This document shows positions 10,298 to 21,772 of a stretch of DNA of 64,000 nucleotides, one piece after another. How positions within the stretch are numbered: the stretch's first letter is position 1; every line of letters starts with the position of its first letter. The stretch is from the NCBI RefSeq assembly GCF_020379485.1, contig NC_063448.1, forward strand, positions 14,717,726 to 14,781,725, written 5' to 3'. The stretch comes from Brassica napus. Its lineage: Eukaryota; Streptophyta; Magnoliopsida; Brassicales; Brassicaceae. The notes beneath the pieces were generated by a model. The model was not told the DNA's origin. It saw nothing but the letters and a program-made list of their open reading frames with translations, and did not search any database. Made by a program: the position numbers and the translations under genes.

Positions 10298-12531
10298 TAA
10301 AGATTCGTACTTCTTTCGTCAATAAGCTGGTCTTCTTGCTAGCTTCTCTCATTATGGCTTGACTACATTTTTGAGTTGTATACTTGTATGTTTGTGGCGT
10401 TGCGTAAGATCTAACATTTGACATAAGTCTACAAAGTAAATGGGCTATTAATCGTTCATTTTAGTTTATCCATATAACATTTATATGGATCAACGTATAT
10501 ATATGCCTAGAAATACTGATACTTGCTTTGACTTCTACATGAACTAGAGGCGATCATAGATTCTATAAAGTTGATCAATATGATCATAAAGTGTACAAAA
10601 GTCATTGAAACTGAAGCGTTACGATCTCTATACCACGTGCTTCCAATCAAACGGAGAGACCAATGTGTTAAAGGCTCAACGCTCGAATCTTTAGGTAGAA
10701 CCAATTGGTGGAATAACCTTCAAAGCGAAGTTGCCAATTAATAATCCTCCACTTCAGAGATGATATCATACCAGTTTTGGTTGTGTTCCCCTTCATAAAT
10801 TGAGTGAATGATATTAGATCAGATGTCCAGATCATGTATAAATTTTGTAACACATTTATCTTTCTGTATATACTTGTAATAAATTAATCGAATAGGACCA
10901 CTTTGTTAGTTTCCTTTGTCAACATTGAAGATTACGACTTATGACTATTGTATCCACCTTAATTATAAATAAGTTATCATCTCAATCTCAAACTTCCTTT
11001 AGGTCTTATACATTTTCATGGTGATACCGATTGAATGACGTATATAATACTATTTCATAAAGCAACTGAAAATCAACTTAAAATTACTAAAAAATTCTCA
11101 AGAAACTTAATTTTGAAAGAAAAATTAATAGAACTATATATATTTTGGAATTGGGTTTTTCACCCATATTAATCATAACCTAGTTCCAACAAAGATTCAT
11201 TTAACTCAAAGTTCTTACGTCAAATAAAACTGATCCTTAGATGACAGAATCTGACAATGAAAACAATGTGATAAACTCCATCCTTGTTTTAAGATGGGTG
11301 TGTTTAATCGATCATCAAATATTGATAATACAGTATGACTGGCATTTAATACTTTGGAACGAATTAAGCTGCATCCACGTTGTAAAGAATATATGACTTC
11401 ATTTGATAGGGTCGAATATACGATTTCAACAACAAAGACGACGAGATATTTTTTTGTATCCGAACAGCATTTCGATTATTCAAAGGGCTCAATCAGCAAA
11501 AGAAAAGATTCGCTTTTTCTCTCCAGAGTTTTAGATAGAGAGATATATAGAAATAAACTAGCGATCCTGATTCTTATTGAATAGCAAGCTCGATTCGATA
11601 ATCGTATGAGCCGCATTTATAAACTCTTTCTCGCTATCCCGATTTACTTTCAGTATAAACGAAATTTCTGACATACTTTGTCCATAATATGTGTTTCGCA
11701 CTCCGCATATATTTGTTCACATAAATAAAGAAAAGTAATGACTATGAGTTACTATCGGTAGATTACTACTATAATAACATGTCAAGATCTAATAGATGAC
11801 GATATACACGAAAGGTGACATAAACAATAAGCAAAGTTTTCTTATGAACGTTACGTAAATGGCAATTTGACGTGTTACAGGCCATTATTATATAGATACA
11901 CGACTTTGATCTTCTTTATTGCTAACTTGCAATTATATCATGCTTTTCTCCTCACTCTAAACTTTTCTATTTCTAAAACATATAACCTTCTTGTCGTAAA
12001 CGAAAGAACGAATGGAACTTGATCCACGTTGATGTATCTCAATCTGATTACCTGTCGATTATTTTATTTTATTTTATTTTGCCGCTTAAAGATCATGCGA
12101 GAATGTGGGTAAAAAATAATATTACTATTTATATTCTTAATCTTTTGTAAGCATTATACTCGCATAGTCACATTAATAATTTTAGAAGAAGCAATCAAAT
12201 CATTTCGAGAAGTAGGTGGCGTCAGAAATTCCCCTACAACAAAAGGGTACTATCGTCCATTCATAATAAATTGAAACACGGTTAGGTTCTACGCTGACGT
12301 GTCGAGTTTTGAGATAACTTTTGAATGACAAACAAATACGCTTTAATAGTTTCGATCGACAAGGCATCGGTTTGTGACCAAACAGCCTTTTGTTTTTCTT
12401 TTTTTTTTTTGTTAATTAAAACAAAAACCGAATCTCTTTTTCCCTGTAAGAAGAAACACAAAGCAACTCAAATTCTTCGCTGAAAAATCACTTTTTGTTG
12501 TTGTTGTTGTTCTGATCGAGATCGGTCACTA
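10298..12531. other. Intergenic region, promoter side of the T-complex 11 gene
   Basis: No gene is supported. Short open frames at 10507-10853 (minus) and 11354-11584 (plus) show no family resemblance and AT-rich composition. The last 60 bases are the likely 5' leader of the next gene, with a pyrimidine-rich stretch and a GTT microsatellite (about 12493-12510). Confidence 0.5.
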
Positions 12532-15500
12532 ATGGAGAGAGATCGAGGAGAAGCGATCGCTATTGAAATCGCGACGGAGGTTCCACCGGCGGTGACGACG
12601 AGAGTTCCACGGAGGATTCGTGAGAGGCTTTTGTCCGAATCAAGTAACAAGACAGTACCTTGCGCTCAAGATATCGAAGACAAGCTTCTCCATGCCCATC
12701 TTCGTAGACAGGTTTTGTTTCTTTCTTAGCCGATTAAGTTAAAGATTTTAATTTGAATCTTGTATGTACGTGGTGAAGCAATTCTATCACAACGTTGTGA
12801 GAAAGGCTCGTGCGAAGCCCAGAAGCCCATCACGATCGTGCGATGAAGAGCTTGGCCAACGAATCGAGGCGAGGCTCCTCGCCGCTGAACAAAAGAGGTA
12901 AAAGTGTAAAAGTTAAAAGTCTTTCACTTTGATCCTTGTCTGATTGTGTGTTCTTAATATTACAGATTGGAGATTCTTGCTAAAGCGCAGACGCGTCTAG
13001 CGAGGCTCGACGAGTTAAGACAAGCGGCGAAGACGAGCGTGGAGATTCGCTCCGAGAGGGAACGCGTGAAGCTTGGGACTCAAGTGGAGTCTCGCGTCCA
13101 GAAGGCTGAAGCCAACAGGATGAGGATCCTCAAGGCGTCCCATCAGAAACGGGCGTCGGCGAAGGAGAGGACGTCTCAGTCGATGATGAGGAGGATGGCG
13201 AGAGAGAGCAAGTATAAAGAGAGAGTACGCGCTTCGATCAATCAGAAACGTGTGGCTGCTGAGAAGAAACGGCTGGGGTTGCTTGAAGCCGAGAAGAAGA
13301 AGGCACGTGCTCGTGTCCAGCAAGTGCGCCACGTTGCCAACTCTGTTTCTAATCAGCGTGAGATGGAGAGGAGTAAAATGAGGGACAAACTTGAAGACAA
13401 GCTACAAAGGGTAATAAGCTATTTATATGTACACAAGCTTCTGTTTCTCTTTGATTCTTATGTTTTGACAATTCAGGCAAAGAGACATAGGTCGGAGTTT
13501 CTTCGTCAGAGGAGAAGACAGCGTGATTCGATTAGTCTTTACTGCGATATGATGCAGGAAGATGGTGATCTTCTCTCTAGAAAGCTCTCAAGGTAAGTTA
13601 TAAAAACATTACTCAATCCTCTGTTTCTTTTAATTGGTCTCTCTTAGAAGTTGACTTCTCAGGTGTTGGAGGTGCTTTGTGAGTCAGAAGAAGACAACCT
13701 TGGACTTGGCTAAAGCCTATGATGCTTTGAAGATCAATGAGTCATTACCGTTTGAGCAGCTTGCGGTGCTAATAGAGTCGCCTGCTACTCTTAGAGCTGT
13801 TAACTCGTTGCTTGATCGCCTTCAACTTCGCTTAGAAGCTTCTAAGAATATTACCACCGCTGCTTCTCAACCGTCGATAATGGATAACATTGATCACCTT
13901 CTCAGAAGAGTTGCTACTCCAAGGAGAAAGATGACGCCGAGGATCAGAAAAGGAAAGAAAGTTACTCCTGGTAGGAGCGTGGCTGTGACGACATCTCCGA
14001 AGATGTCTAGGTATCCTGTCAGAGTTGTTCTTTCTGCTTTTATGATACTCGGTCATCCAGACGCTGTCTTCAACGGTCAAGGCGATCAAGAGGCTGCTCT
14101 CAATGACTCAGCGAAGGGGTTTGTGAAGGAGTTTAAGTTATTGATAAAAGTTATCAAAGAAGGTCCTGTGAAGCTGTCTCTGGGGGAATCAAAGCTTCGG
14201 ACGTTGAGGTCTCAGTTGGACTTGTTTGATAAGGCGTGGTGTGCGTTTTTGAATTCGTTTGTGATTTGGAAAGTTAAGGATGCTCGGTTGTTGGAAGATG
14301 ACTTGGTAAGAGCAGCTTGTCAGCTTGAGCTTTCCATGATTCAGAAATGCAAGATTACTCCAGAAGGGGATGACGTTATGCTCACTCATGACAAGAAAGC
14401 CATTCAGATCCAGGTAACACAAGACCAAGAACTTCTAACGGAGAAGGTACGGCACTTGAGTGGAAACGCAGGAGTTGAGCGCATGGAGAGTGCCTTGTCG
14501 GAGACACGATCAAAGTACTTTGAGGCCAAGGAGAATGGAAGCCCTATGGCTCATCAGCTCGCGTGTTTCTTTTCTCCCAACTCAACTTCATCTCCAGTTC
14601 AGTCTGTGGCTAGTTCAAGTAAAGATAGTGTAGGTGTTGGAGGATCAAAAGGTGTTGTCCGTTCTTTATTTAAGGATGATACTCCACCCTCATCTGGTTC
14701 CTCAAGAGTTGGTAATGAAACTGTTGACGAGGTTGCAAAACAGAATGAGTTGATTGTCAACGAGCTTCTGCACGATTTGAATTTCAAGTTACCCGGTGGA
14801 TCCAGTGTCAAGGATGAAGAGGACAGTCTAAAGGTTTGTTATCCCTTGCATTGAAGTAAACTTAATCACAAGGTTCTCAGCATTTGTTTGTTTTTTTAAA
14901 TGTGTGATGCAGAGGAAGGTAAAGGAGACTATGGAGAAAGCTTTCTGGGATAGTGTGATGGAATCAATGAAACTGGAGGAGCCAGACTATAGCTGCATCT
15001 CCAACCTTATGAGAGAAGTGAGAGACGAACTTTGCCAAATGGTGCCAGATAGCTGGAAAGTAGAAATAACTGAAACTATTGATCTAGATCTTCTCTCACA
15101 GGTTTGCTTCTTCTCTTCTGGTCCTTATATTAAGATGTGTGGTTCTCATTTTCTTCTTTTATTGGCAGTTGCTTAACTCTGGCACCTTGGATATTGATTA
15201 CCTTGGAAAGATGCTTGAGTTTGCATTAGCTACTCTTCGGAAACTCTCGGCTCCAGTTAATGACCGTGACAATGAAAGCACCCACCAGAGTTTACTCGAG
15301 GAACTTCACAGGTTGTGTCAAGCTAAAGATGAGTCTGGTAACCTCCATGCTGTTGCGATAGTCAAGGGGATCCGCTTCATTCTTGGGCAGATTCAGGTCT
15401 GTATCCACAATCTATTTTCTCTCTTCATCATTATTAGCTTTGGAAAGAAAAATAAAATTTGTTTTGCTTTGTCCACTTAACAGGAGCTTAAGCGAGAGAT

Positions 15501-16604
15501 AGGCCTTGGGCGCATAACAATGATGAAACCCTTCTTGAAAGGGCCAGCAGGCTTTGATTACCTCACACAAGCTTTTGAGAAGCGTTATGGACCTTCCACA
15601 CAAGCCTACGATTCACTACCAGCGACACGGAGGTGGATATCGACTCTCTCGTCTTGCAAAGACGAGTGGGAAGAGCACACCAACATGCTTTCAGCTTTGA
15701 ATGTGGTTGAGAGATCCTCCTCCTTGGGAATCTCTCTCAAAACGGGTGGAACCTTTCTATCCACAGCCAATACAGCATCACAGTCAACTGTTACGGACAT
15801 TGCAGGTTTCTAATTGTCGCCTTTGATTAATGCAAATTCATTTTCTTAGATTTACAGAACTTATGTTTACATATGGTTTGGTTTCAGAAGGTCAAGTGTT
15901 AGAATGCAAGGGGGAGAGAGTTGATTTGAAAGTGAGGCTTGGATTGTTGAAGCTGGTGAGTCAGGTGTCTGGTTTAACTCTACAAGTTTTGCCAGAAACG
16001 TTTCTGCTCAACCTCTCTCGCTTGAGGGGGACTCAAGCTGAGATTCAGAAGATAACTGTTGTAACCACAAGGTATGAATGATGGTTATATATCTCAAAGA
16101 CTCATTATAGACACTCTTACCTGATTAATGATCTTTGTGTTCCCCAGCTTGCTCATTTGGCGACAAATGCTAGCGAGTGAGAGAGTGGTGAAGAGCGAAA
16201 GCGAAACAGAAAGCATGGCAAAGAAGCTGTTGGATCTGTTAGATGGGAAGGAGGAAGCAGGGTTGATGGAGATTGTTGAGACAACGATGAGTGAAGAAGA
16301 AGGAGAAGAGAGGAAGAAGCTGATGATGAGAGGATTATTGAGGAAGAGCTTGGAAGAAGGTAACACAGTGTACGAGAGGGTTACTGGTTGTATATACAAA
16401 GCACTGAGAGGAGTTTTATTGGCTGGGAACGGTGAAAGCGGGAAGAGGTTGGTGGAAAGAGAGATGAAGAAAGTGGGAGTTGGAGGAGGAAGTGGTGGTG
16501 GTTTGAAAGAGAGGGTTTTAGAGACCGGTCGAGTTCTTGGAGTCGTGGCTTGTGTCTCGGTCAGAGTTCATGGTCCATGGTTGGCTCATCTCATGCAGCT
16601 TTGA
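12532..16604 (+). CDS. T-complex protein 11 homologue (TCP11 domain), ten exons
   Basis: Exons read as 12532-12711, 12779-12897, 12966-13410, 13477-13592, 13663-14833, 14913-15101, 15169-15396, 15484-15805, 15888-16071 and 16148-16604. They join in frame to 1136 residues. The N-terminal third is very basic and rich in Arg, Lys and Glu (for example [20 protein letters not shown]), consistent with a long coiled coil. The C-terminal two thirds match the plant T-complex 11 family ([38 protein letters not shown]). The molecular role is not established in plants; animal TCP11 relatives act in sperm signalling. All borders are GT/AG and no stops intervene. Position next to CSN5A and TH1 matches At1g22930, of similar length. 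ATG 12532 is the first in frame. Confidence 0.93.
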
Positions 16605-17355
16605 AAGCACCCACTCTGGTAACATTGTATAGCTATTTGTATGTATATATATATATATGATTATAATAACACGTAATGTGATAATAAGCCTGCTTTATGA
16701 TTTGATAATGATGCAATAATGCATACATGCTGATTTGTAAAAACAAAAACGGCTTTGAATTGGGTCTTCTTCTCCCTCTTTAGTGTGTAGTGTACGAATG
16801 AATGAAGTGTTGGAATAGCTTTGTTAATTGTGTTGTATTCTGAAACGTTGTATATAACGGGGCTAATGTTAAATTGCTTGCTTTCAAATTTATCAATTTA
16901 TTTATGTGTTGCTTTATTCTCTCTTTTTCGTGGACCACAAGTAATTTACAGGGATTCGTGATTAAGTTTTGGACATAGTTTATTAAATTATTGATGGGAT
17001 CATTGACAAGTTTGAATTACTTTGTTCAGTGAGATTACGTTAGGAAGATCATGAAAATGGGGAATTGCTTATTTATTTCAAAAAAAAAAAAATAAATCAA
17101 TTAGATACAAAAAAAAGAAGAAGCAATTCTCTCTGATAACATTTTTTTAAGTTTTTGTACCAAAATAACATTTTTTATTTGAAAATTTTAATTTTTAATT
17201 TTTTAAAATTTAAAACAATATCTCAAAATTCTATCCGTTAACTCTATTTATTTTAGTTATTTTTTTCATTGAATGCTATTTTCATGACAAAAATTTTAAA
17301 ATGTTATCCTATGAAATTTCTCCCAAAAAAATGTACAAATCTTATTGTTCCAATG
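16605..17355. other. Intergenic, 3' side of the T-complex 11 gene
   Basis: AT-rich sequence with AATAAT/AATAAC-type candidate polyadenylation signals around 16660-16720. No gene or clear element seen. Confidence 0.4.
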
Positions 17356-18297
17356 GTTTGACTTAGGGGTGTTCAATCCAGATATCGATTCGGTTTCAGT
17401 TCGGTTTTTTCGGTTTTTCGGTATTTCGGTTAGTAAAATATAATTACCATTCTAAATCCATATTTACTTTGGTTCGGTTCGGTTTATATACCGCCGGTTT
17501 TCGGTTTATTCGGTTTTATACCAAAACATAATTATTTAGTTTGGGATCATATTATATAAATTTTAGAGTCATATTGTCATCGCAGTCATTTAATAAAAAT
17601 ATATTATATTTTCAAATAAAAGAACAAAAAAATAAAAACGCTTATACCTTCAAATGAAATAATCAAATCTAGAACTAAAATCAAAGCTCGAAATTTTGAA
17701 AATAAAAATAAAAAACAAAAGAGAAGTATGAAAGAAAATGTTTTCACTCTTCCATATTTAGTGTTCATCAAAGTCATGCTTCGTCGAGTGAAACTCTGTT
17801 CGTTTATAAATAAGAAAAAAATTGTGAAGAATTTTTTCTAGTTATTACCTATCAAATTTATAACCTTCACTTCAATTTAATCAATGATAAAAGAAAACAA
17901 AAAGATTAAAAGAAGAAGACTAAGAAAATAAAAATCCTCAGTTACGATGAATTGTTATTTAATTATATTTTAAGTGTTTTTCAAATTATTATTCTTTATT
18001 ACTAGAAAAATATGGTAATAATTATTAACAAAAGAATAATTTATATAACAAATATATTTTTCATGTGACGTTATAAAATATGTACATATTTACATGTTTT
18101 TACTTTTGATCGGTTTTGTTCGGTTTATTCGGTTTAATCGGTTATAAACCAAACCATATCCAAATCCTACGGTTTTTATAAAATCATATCCATTCGGTTT
18201 ATATGATATATACCAAAACCATACCATATTGTCTATTTCGGTTCGGTTCGGTTCGGTATGGTTCGGTTTTACCATATTGGACAGGCCTAGTTTGACT
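17356..18297. mobile_element. hAT-type non-autonomous element (926 bp) with perfect 8-bp target duplication
   Basis: The element is 17364-18289. It is flanked by GTTTGACT on both sides (17356-17363 and 18290-18297). Its ends are inverted: TAGGGGTGTTCAAT at the left and TAGGCCTGTCCAAT read from the right. The interior is AT-rich with CGGTTCGGTTT-type repeats near both ends. No transposase is present. Confidence 0.88.
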
Positions 18298-18549
18298 AGA
18301 GCTTAATTAGTTGCATGACTTCTAGATTACAAGTTTTAAAGATGCAGATAAAACCATTAGATATAATTTTCTGTAAAATGCTTCAAATAGATATCTATAT
18401 ATGATATAATTTCTCGTAAAAACAAACAAAATTGCAAGTTATAAAATGGTTAATGTAATAATATTTATAAATAAAATAATAAATAAGTCTCAAATTTTTT
18501 TTTTGGAAAAAAATGGTTATAAATAAAATGAAATTAAATATAAGAGAAA

Positions 18550-19002
18550 ATAAAGAAAGAGAAAAAGACAAAAATAGCACTAAATCAAGTTTATGTTCCC
18601 AAATTAGCGCTCAAGGTCAAAAGTCACAAAAATAGCACTTAATGTTTTATCAAAAGTCACAAATTTAGGGTTTAGAGTTAAAGGATGGGGTTTAGGATTT
18701 AGGGTTTAGGGTTTAGAGTTTAGAGTTTAGGGTTTAGATTTTAGGGTTTAGGGTTTAGGGTTTAAGGTTTAGAGTTTAGGGTTTAGGGTTTAGAGTTTAG
18801 GGTTTAGGGTTTATGGTTTAGGGTTTAGAGTTTAGGGTTTAGGGTTTAAAGTTGAGAAATGAGGTTTTGGGATAAGATTTCAAATTTTGAAAAATAAAAA
18901 AATTAAAATTTTCAAAGGATAAATTTAAAAAGGTGCTATTTTGGTCATTTTAGTTTTTGAGTGCTATAAATGTGCTATTTTGGAGATTTGCCCATAAAGA
19001 AA
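18550..19002. mobile_element. Small Mutator-like MITE (435 bp) abutting the TH1 start codon
   Basis: The element is 18559-18993, flanked by perfect 9-bp repeats ATAAAGAAA at 18550-18558 and 18994-19002. Its ends are imperfect inverted repeats that converge on CAAAAATAGCAC at the left and CCAAAATAGCAC read from the right end, which begins GGGCAAATCTCC. The last A of the right duplication is the A of the TH1 ATG. The middle is a degenerate telomere-like repeat. Confidence 0.87.
18663..18850. repeat. Degenerate TTTAGGG (telomere-like) array inside the MITE
   Basis: About 25 units of GGGTTTA and one-base variants (GAGTTTA, GGATTTA). Unit drift and the transposon ends on both sides show it travels with the element and is not a true telomere or recent telomere repair. 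Confidence 0.85.
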
Positions 19003-21306
19003 TGCAAAACTTGGGAGGGATTAGGAGTTGGCCGGCGACTTGGAGAACCACGACGGCGTCTATGATGACGACCACAACGACGGAGAGCGTCAGAAAAGTT
19101 GCGCAAGTACTAACCGTCGCAGGATCAGATTCCGGCGCCGGAGCAGGAATCCAAGCCGACATCAAAGTCTGCGCGGCTCGTGGCGTCTATTGCGCTTCCG
19201 TGATAACCGCCGTCACAGCTCAGAACAGTCGAGGCGTTCAATCTGTTCATCTTCTCCCTCCGGACTTCGTCTCCGAGCAGCTAAAATCAGTCCTTTCCGA
19301 CTTCGAAGTCGACGTCGTAAGCTATTTGATTACTCTCGTCTTCTCTCTTCCTCTGTTCTCTTATTGGTGATGGTAACTGTCGCAGGTGAAGACTGGGATG
19401 CTTCCTTCTCCTGAAATCGTTGAAGTTCTTCTTCAAAATCTTTCAGAGTATCCTGTCCGTGGTAGAGAAACCAAACACACTTCACTTACTCACCTGTTGT
19501 GTTCTGTTTTTTTTTTTTGGATTTGAAAGTTTGCGTCTTTCAATGGTTAATGTAGTTTGTTTTTGATCAATGAAGCTTTGGTTGTTGATCCTGTGATGGT
19601 ATCAACAAGTGGACATGTTCTGGCTGGTTCTTCTATTCTCTCCATCTTTCGGTATGCATGTCTGTTAGTTTGTAGTTCTCTGTTTGTGTAACTTCAGTGA
19701 TGGATGCATCTGAGTATGGTCTTCTAATTGTAGAGAGAGGTTACTTCCAGTTGCGGACATTATAACCCCTAATGTGAAAGAAGCATCTGCTTTGCTTGGT
19801 GGTGTTCGGATTCAAACTGTTGCAGAGATGCGGTCTGCAGCAAAATCGTTGCATCAAATGGGTCCTAGGTTTCTATTCTCTCTCATTCCTCTGCAAACCT
19901 ACGTGAAATTTTCTTCCTTTTTAGATTTGATTGCTATGTGGTCATGGTTGTTTAGGAGCATTACCTGTGACGTTTGATCCACTTCCTTTTTTCACTAATT
20001 CAGATTTGTACTAGTCAAAGGTGGTGATCTTCCTGACTCATCAGATTCAGTGGATGTTTACTTTGATGGTATGATAGCTTATCGGTCTCCCCCAAAATGA
20101 GATTCTTTTATTGTTTTTTCTTGATGGACTTAAACTTATGTGGTTGTTTATATACATGTGGGACCTTTTATAGGCAATGAGTTTCATGAACTCCATTCTC
20201 CTCGCATAGCCACAAGAAATACCCATGGGACTGGTTGCACTCTGGCTTCATGTATTGCAGCTGAGCTTGCAAAAGGCTCTCCCATGCTCTCAGCCGTGAA
20301 GGTTTACTTCTTTACTGAATACATTTCTGCTCCACATCTCCCTCTGATATATGATAGGAAACCGTAATTGGGATTGTGAATATCTGTTTTTGGATTAGAG
20401 AACTGTATTAACAAGGCTAATCTCATGTCCCGGACCCTTCTGATGTTGGCAGGTGGCTAAACGCTTCGTAGATACTGCCCTAAACTATAGCAAAGATATT
20501 GTGATCGGCAGTGGCATGCAAGGACCCTTTGACCACTTCTTGAGTCTCAAGGATCCTCAAAGCTATCGACAAAGCACATTCAAGCCAGATGACCTGTTTC
20601 TATACGCCGTTACAGATTCTAGAATGAACAGAAAATGGAACCGATCCATTGTGGATGCCGTGAAAGCTGCTATAGAAGGAGGAGCCACAATCATACAACT
20701 GAGGTTAACTTGAACTTCTTTCTGGATTCAACTCTTTATGTTTTGTCACTCTTCATAACATCTCAGCGCTTTTGCAGGGAGAAAGAAGCTGAAACTCGAG
20801 AGTTTCTCGAAGAAGCAAAGTCGTGTGTGGACATATGCAGGTCCAACGGAGTTTTCTTGCTGATAAACGACAGGATCGACATCGCCCTTGCTTGTGATGC
20901 TGATGGAGTACATGTCGGCCAATCAGACATGCCGGTTGATCTAGTACGGTCTCTTCTTGGCCCGGACAAGATCATAGGTGTCTCATGTAAGACGCAAGAA
21001 CAAGCCCACCAAGCGTGGAAAGATGGTGCAGACTACATTGGGTCTGGAGGAGTTTTTCCAACGAACACGAAGGCCAACAATCGTACCATAGGACTTGATG
21101 GACTCAGAGAAGTATGCAAGGCATCAAAGTTGCCTGTGGTTGCTATTGGAGGGATTGGAATCTCAAATGCTGAGTCTGTTATGAGGATCGGTGAACCAAA
21201 TCTAAAAGGAGTAGCGGTTGTGTCAGCTTTGTTCGACCAAGAGTGTGTTTTGAGTGAAGCTAAGAAGTTGCATAAATCGCTTACAGAGAGCAAAAGGGAA
21301 CATTGA
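19002..21306 (+). CDS. TH1: Bifunctional HMP-phosphate kinase / thiamine-phosphate synthase
   Basis: Carries out the last two steps making thiamine monophosphate in the plastid: phosphorylation of HMP-P to HMP-PP, then coupling to the thiazole phosphate. Eight exons (19002-19316, 19386-19461, 19576-19651, 19734-19868, 20004-20068, 20174-20301, 20453-20703, 20778-21306) join to 524 residues, close to Arabidopsis TH1. The N-terminal ThiD-like kinase shows [17 protein letters not shown] (about residues 37-53) and the [11 protein letters not shown] nucleotide loop. The C-terminal ThiE-like TIM barrel starts near [12 protein letters not shown] and shows [22 protein letters not shown] and VVAIGGIG. 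The first about 30 residues suit a transit peptide. The start [10 protein letters not shown] is chosen for family agreement; an in-frame ATG 45 bp upstream lies inside the inserted MITE. Collinear with At1g22940. Confidence 0.95.
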
Positions 21307-21772
21307 AGACTCCCATAAAATACTTTTGAAGTTAGTTCTTCCTGTTGTTGATTTCACATGTATCATGTATAATAATTGGTTAAATTACCAAAAAGGCTAA
21401 TCAAGAAACAAAATAAAACATTATGTCTTGAAAATAATGTTTCATTACTTGTGTTCATCGTCATCAGCTCTTCAGTTTATGCTGTATCATAAACATTAGT
21501 GATCCAAGAGATTTTCACCGGATTGTTATCTCTCTGAAGCTATGAAGTTTATTCGCCTGCTTCACATTCTCAAATTTTCCAGTAGATGCAGTTAATAGGA
21601 GAGACTGAACTGTGTTTTCATTTGGCTTCACTTATTGATACAGAAATCTGAAAAATGTGACAAATTAAATCTAATGCGTACAAACAAACCGTTTCCATTG
21701 CCTCTAATATACACAAGACACCGAAATGATGATACAAAGAACGTAGTTTTTTTTTTTTGACAGTTAATAAGT
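21307..21772. other. Convergent intergenic spacer between TH1 and the oxygenase gene
   Basis: The two genes point tail to tail. AT-rich sequence holds possible polyadenylation signals for both (AATAATTGG near 21370; AATAAA-like motifs on the minus strand). No gene seen. Confidence 0.5.

Noticed and set aside
10507..10853. Two overlapping minus-strand open frames upstream of the T-complex 11 gene
   Set aside because: No domain, no splice-linked extension and no codon signature; kept only as intergenic.
13015..13332. Minus-strand 105-residue open frame
   Set aside because: Shadow of the Arg/Lys/Glu-rich T-complex 11 exon in the opposite strand.
18663..18850. TTTAGGG array as a true interstitial telomere
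   Set aside because: It is degenerate and enclosed by the terminal repeats and target duplication of a MITE, so it is transposon sequence.
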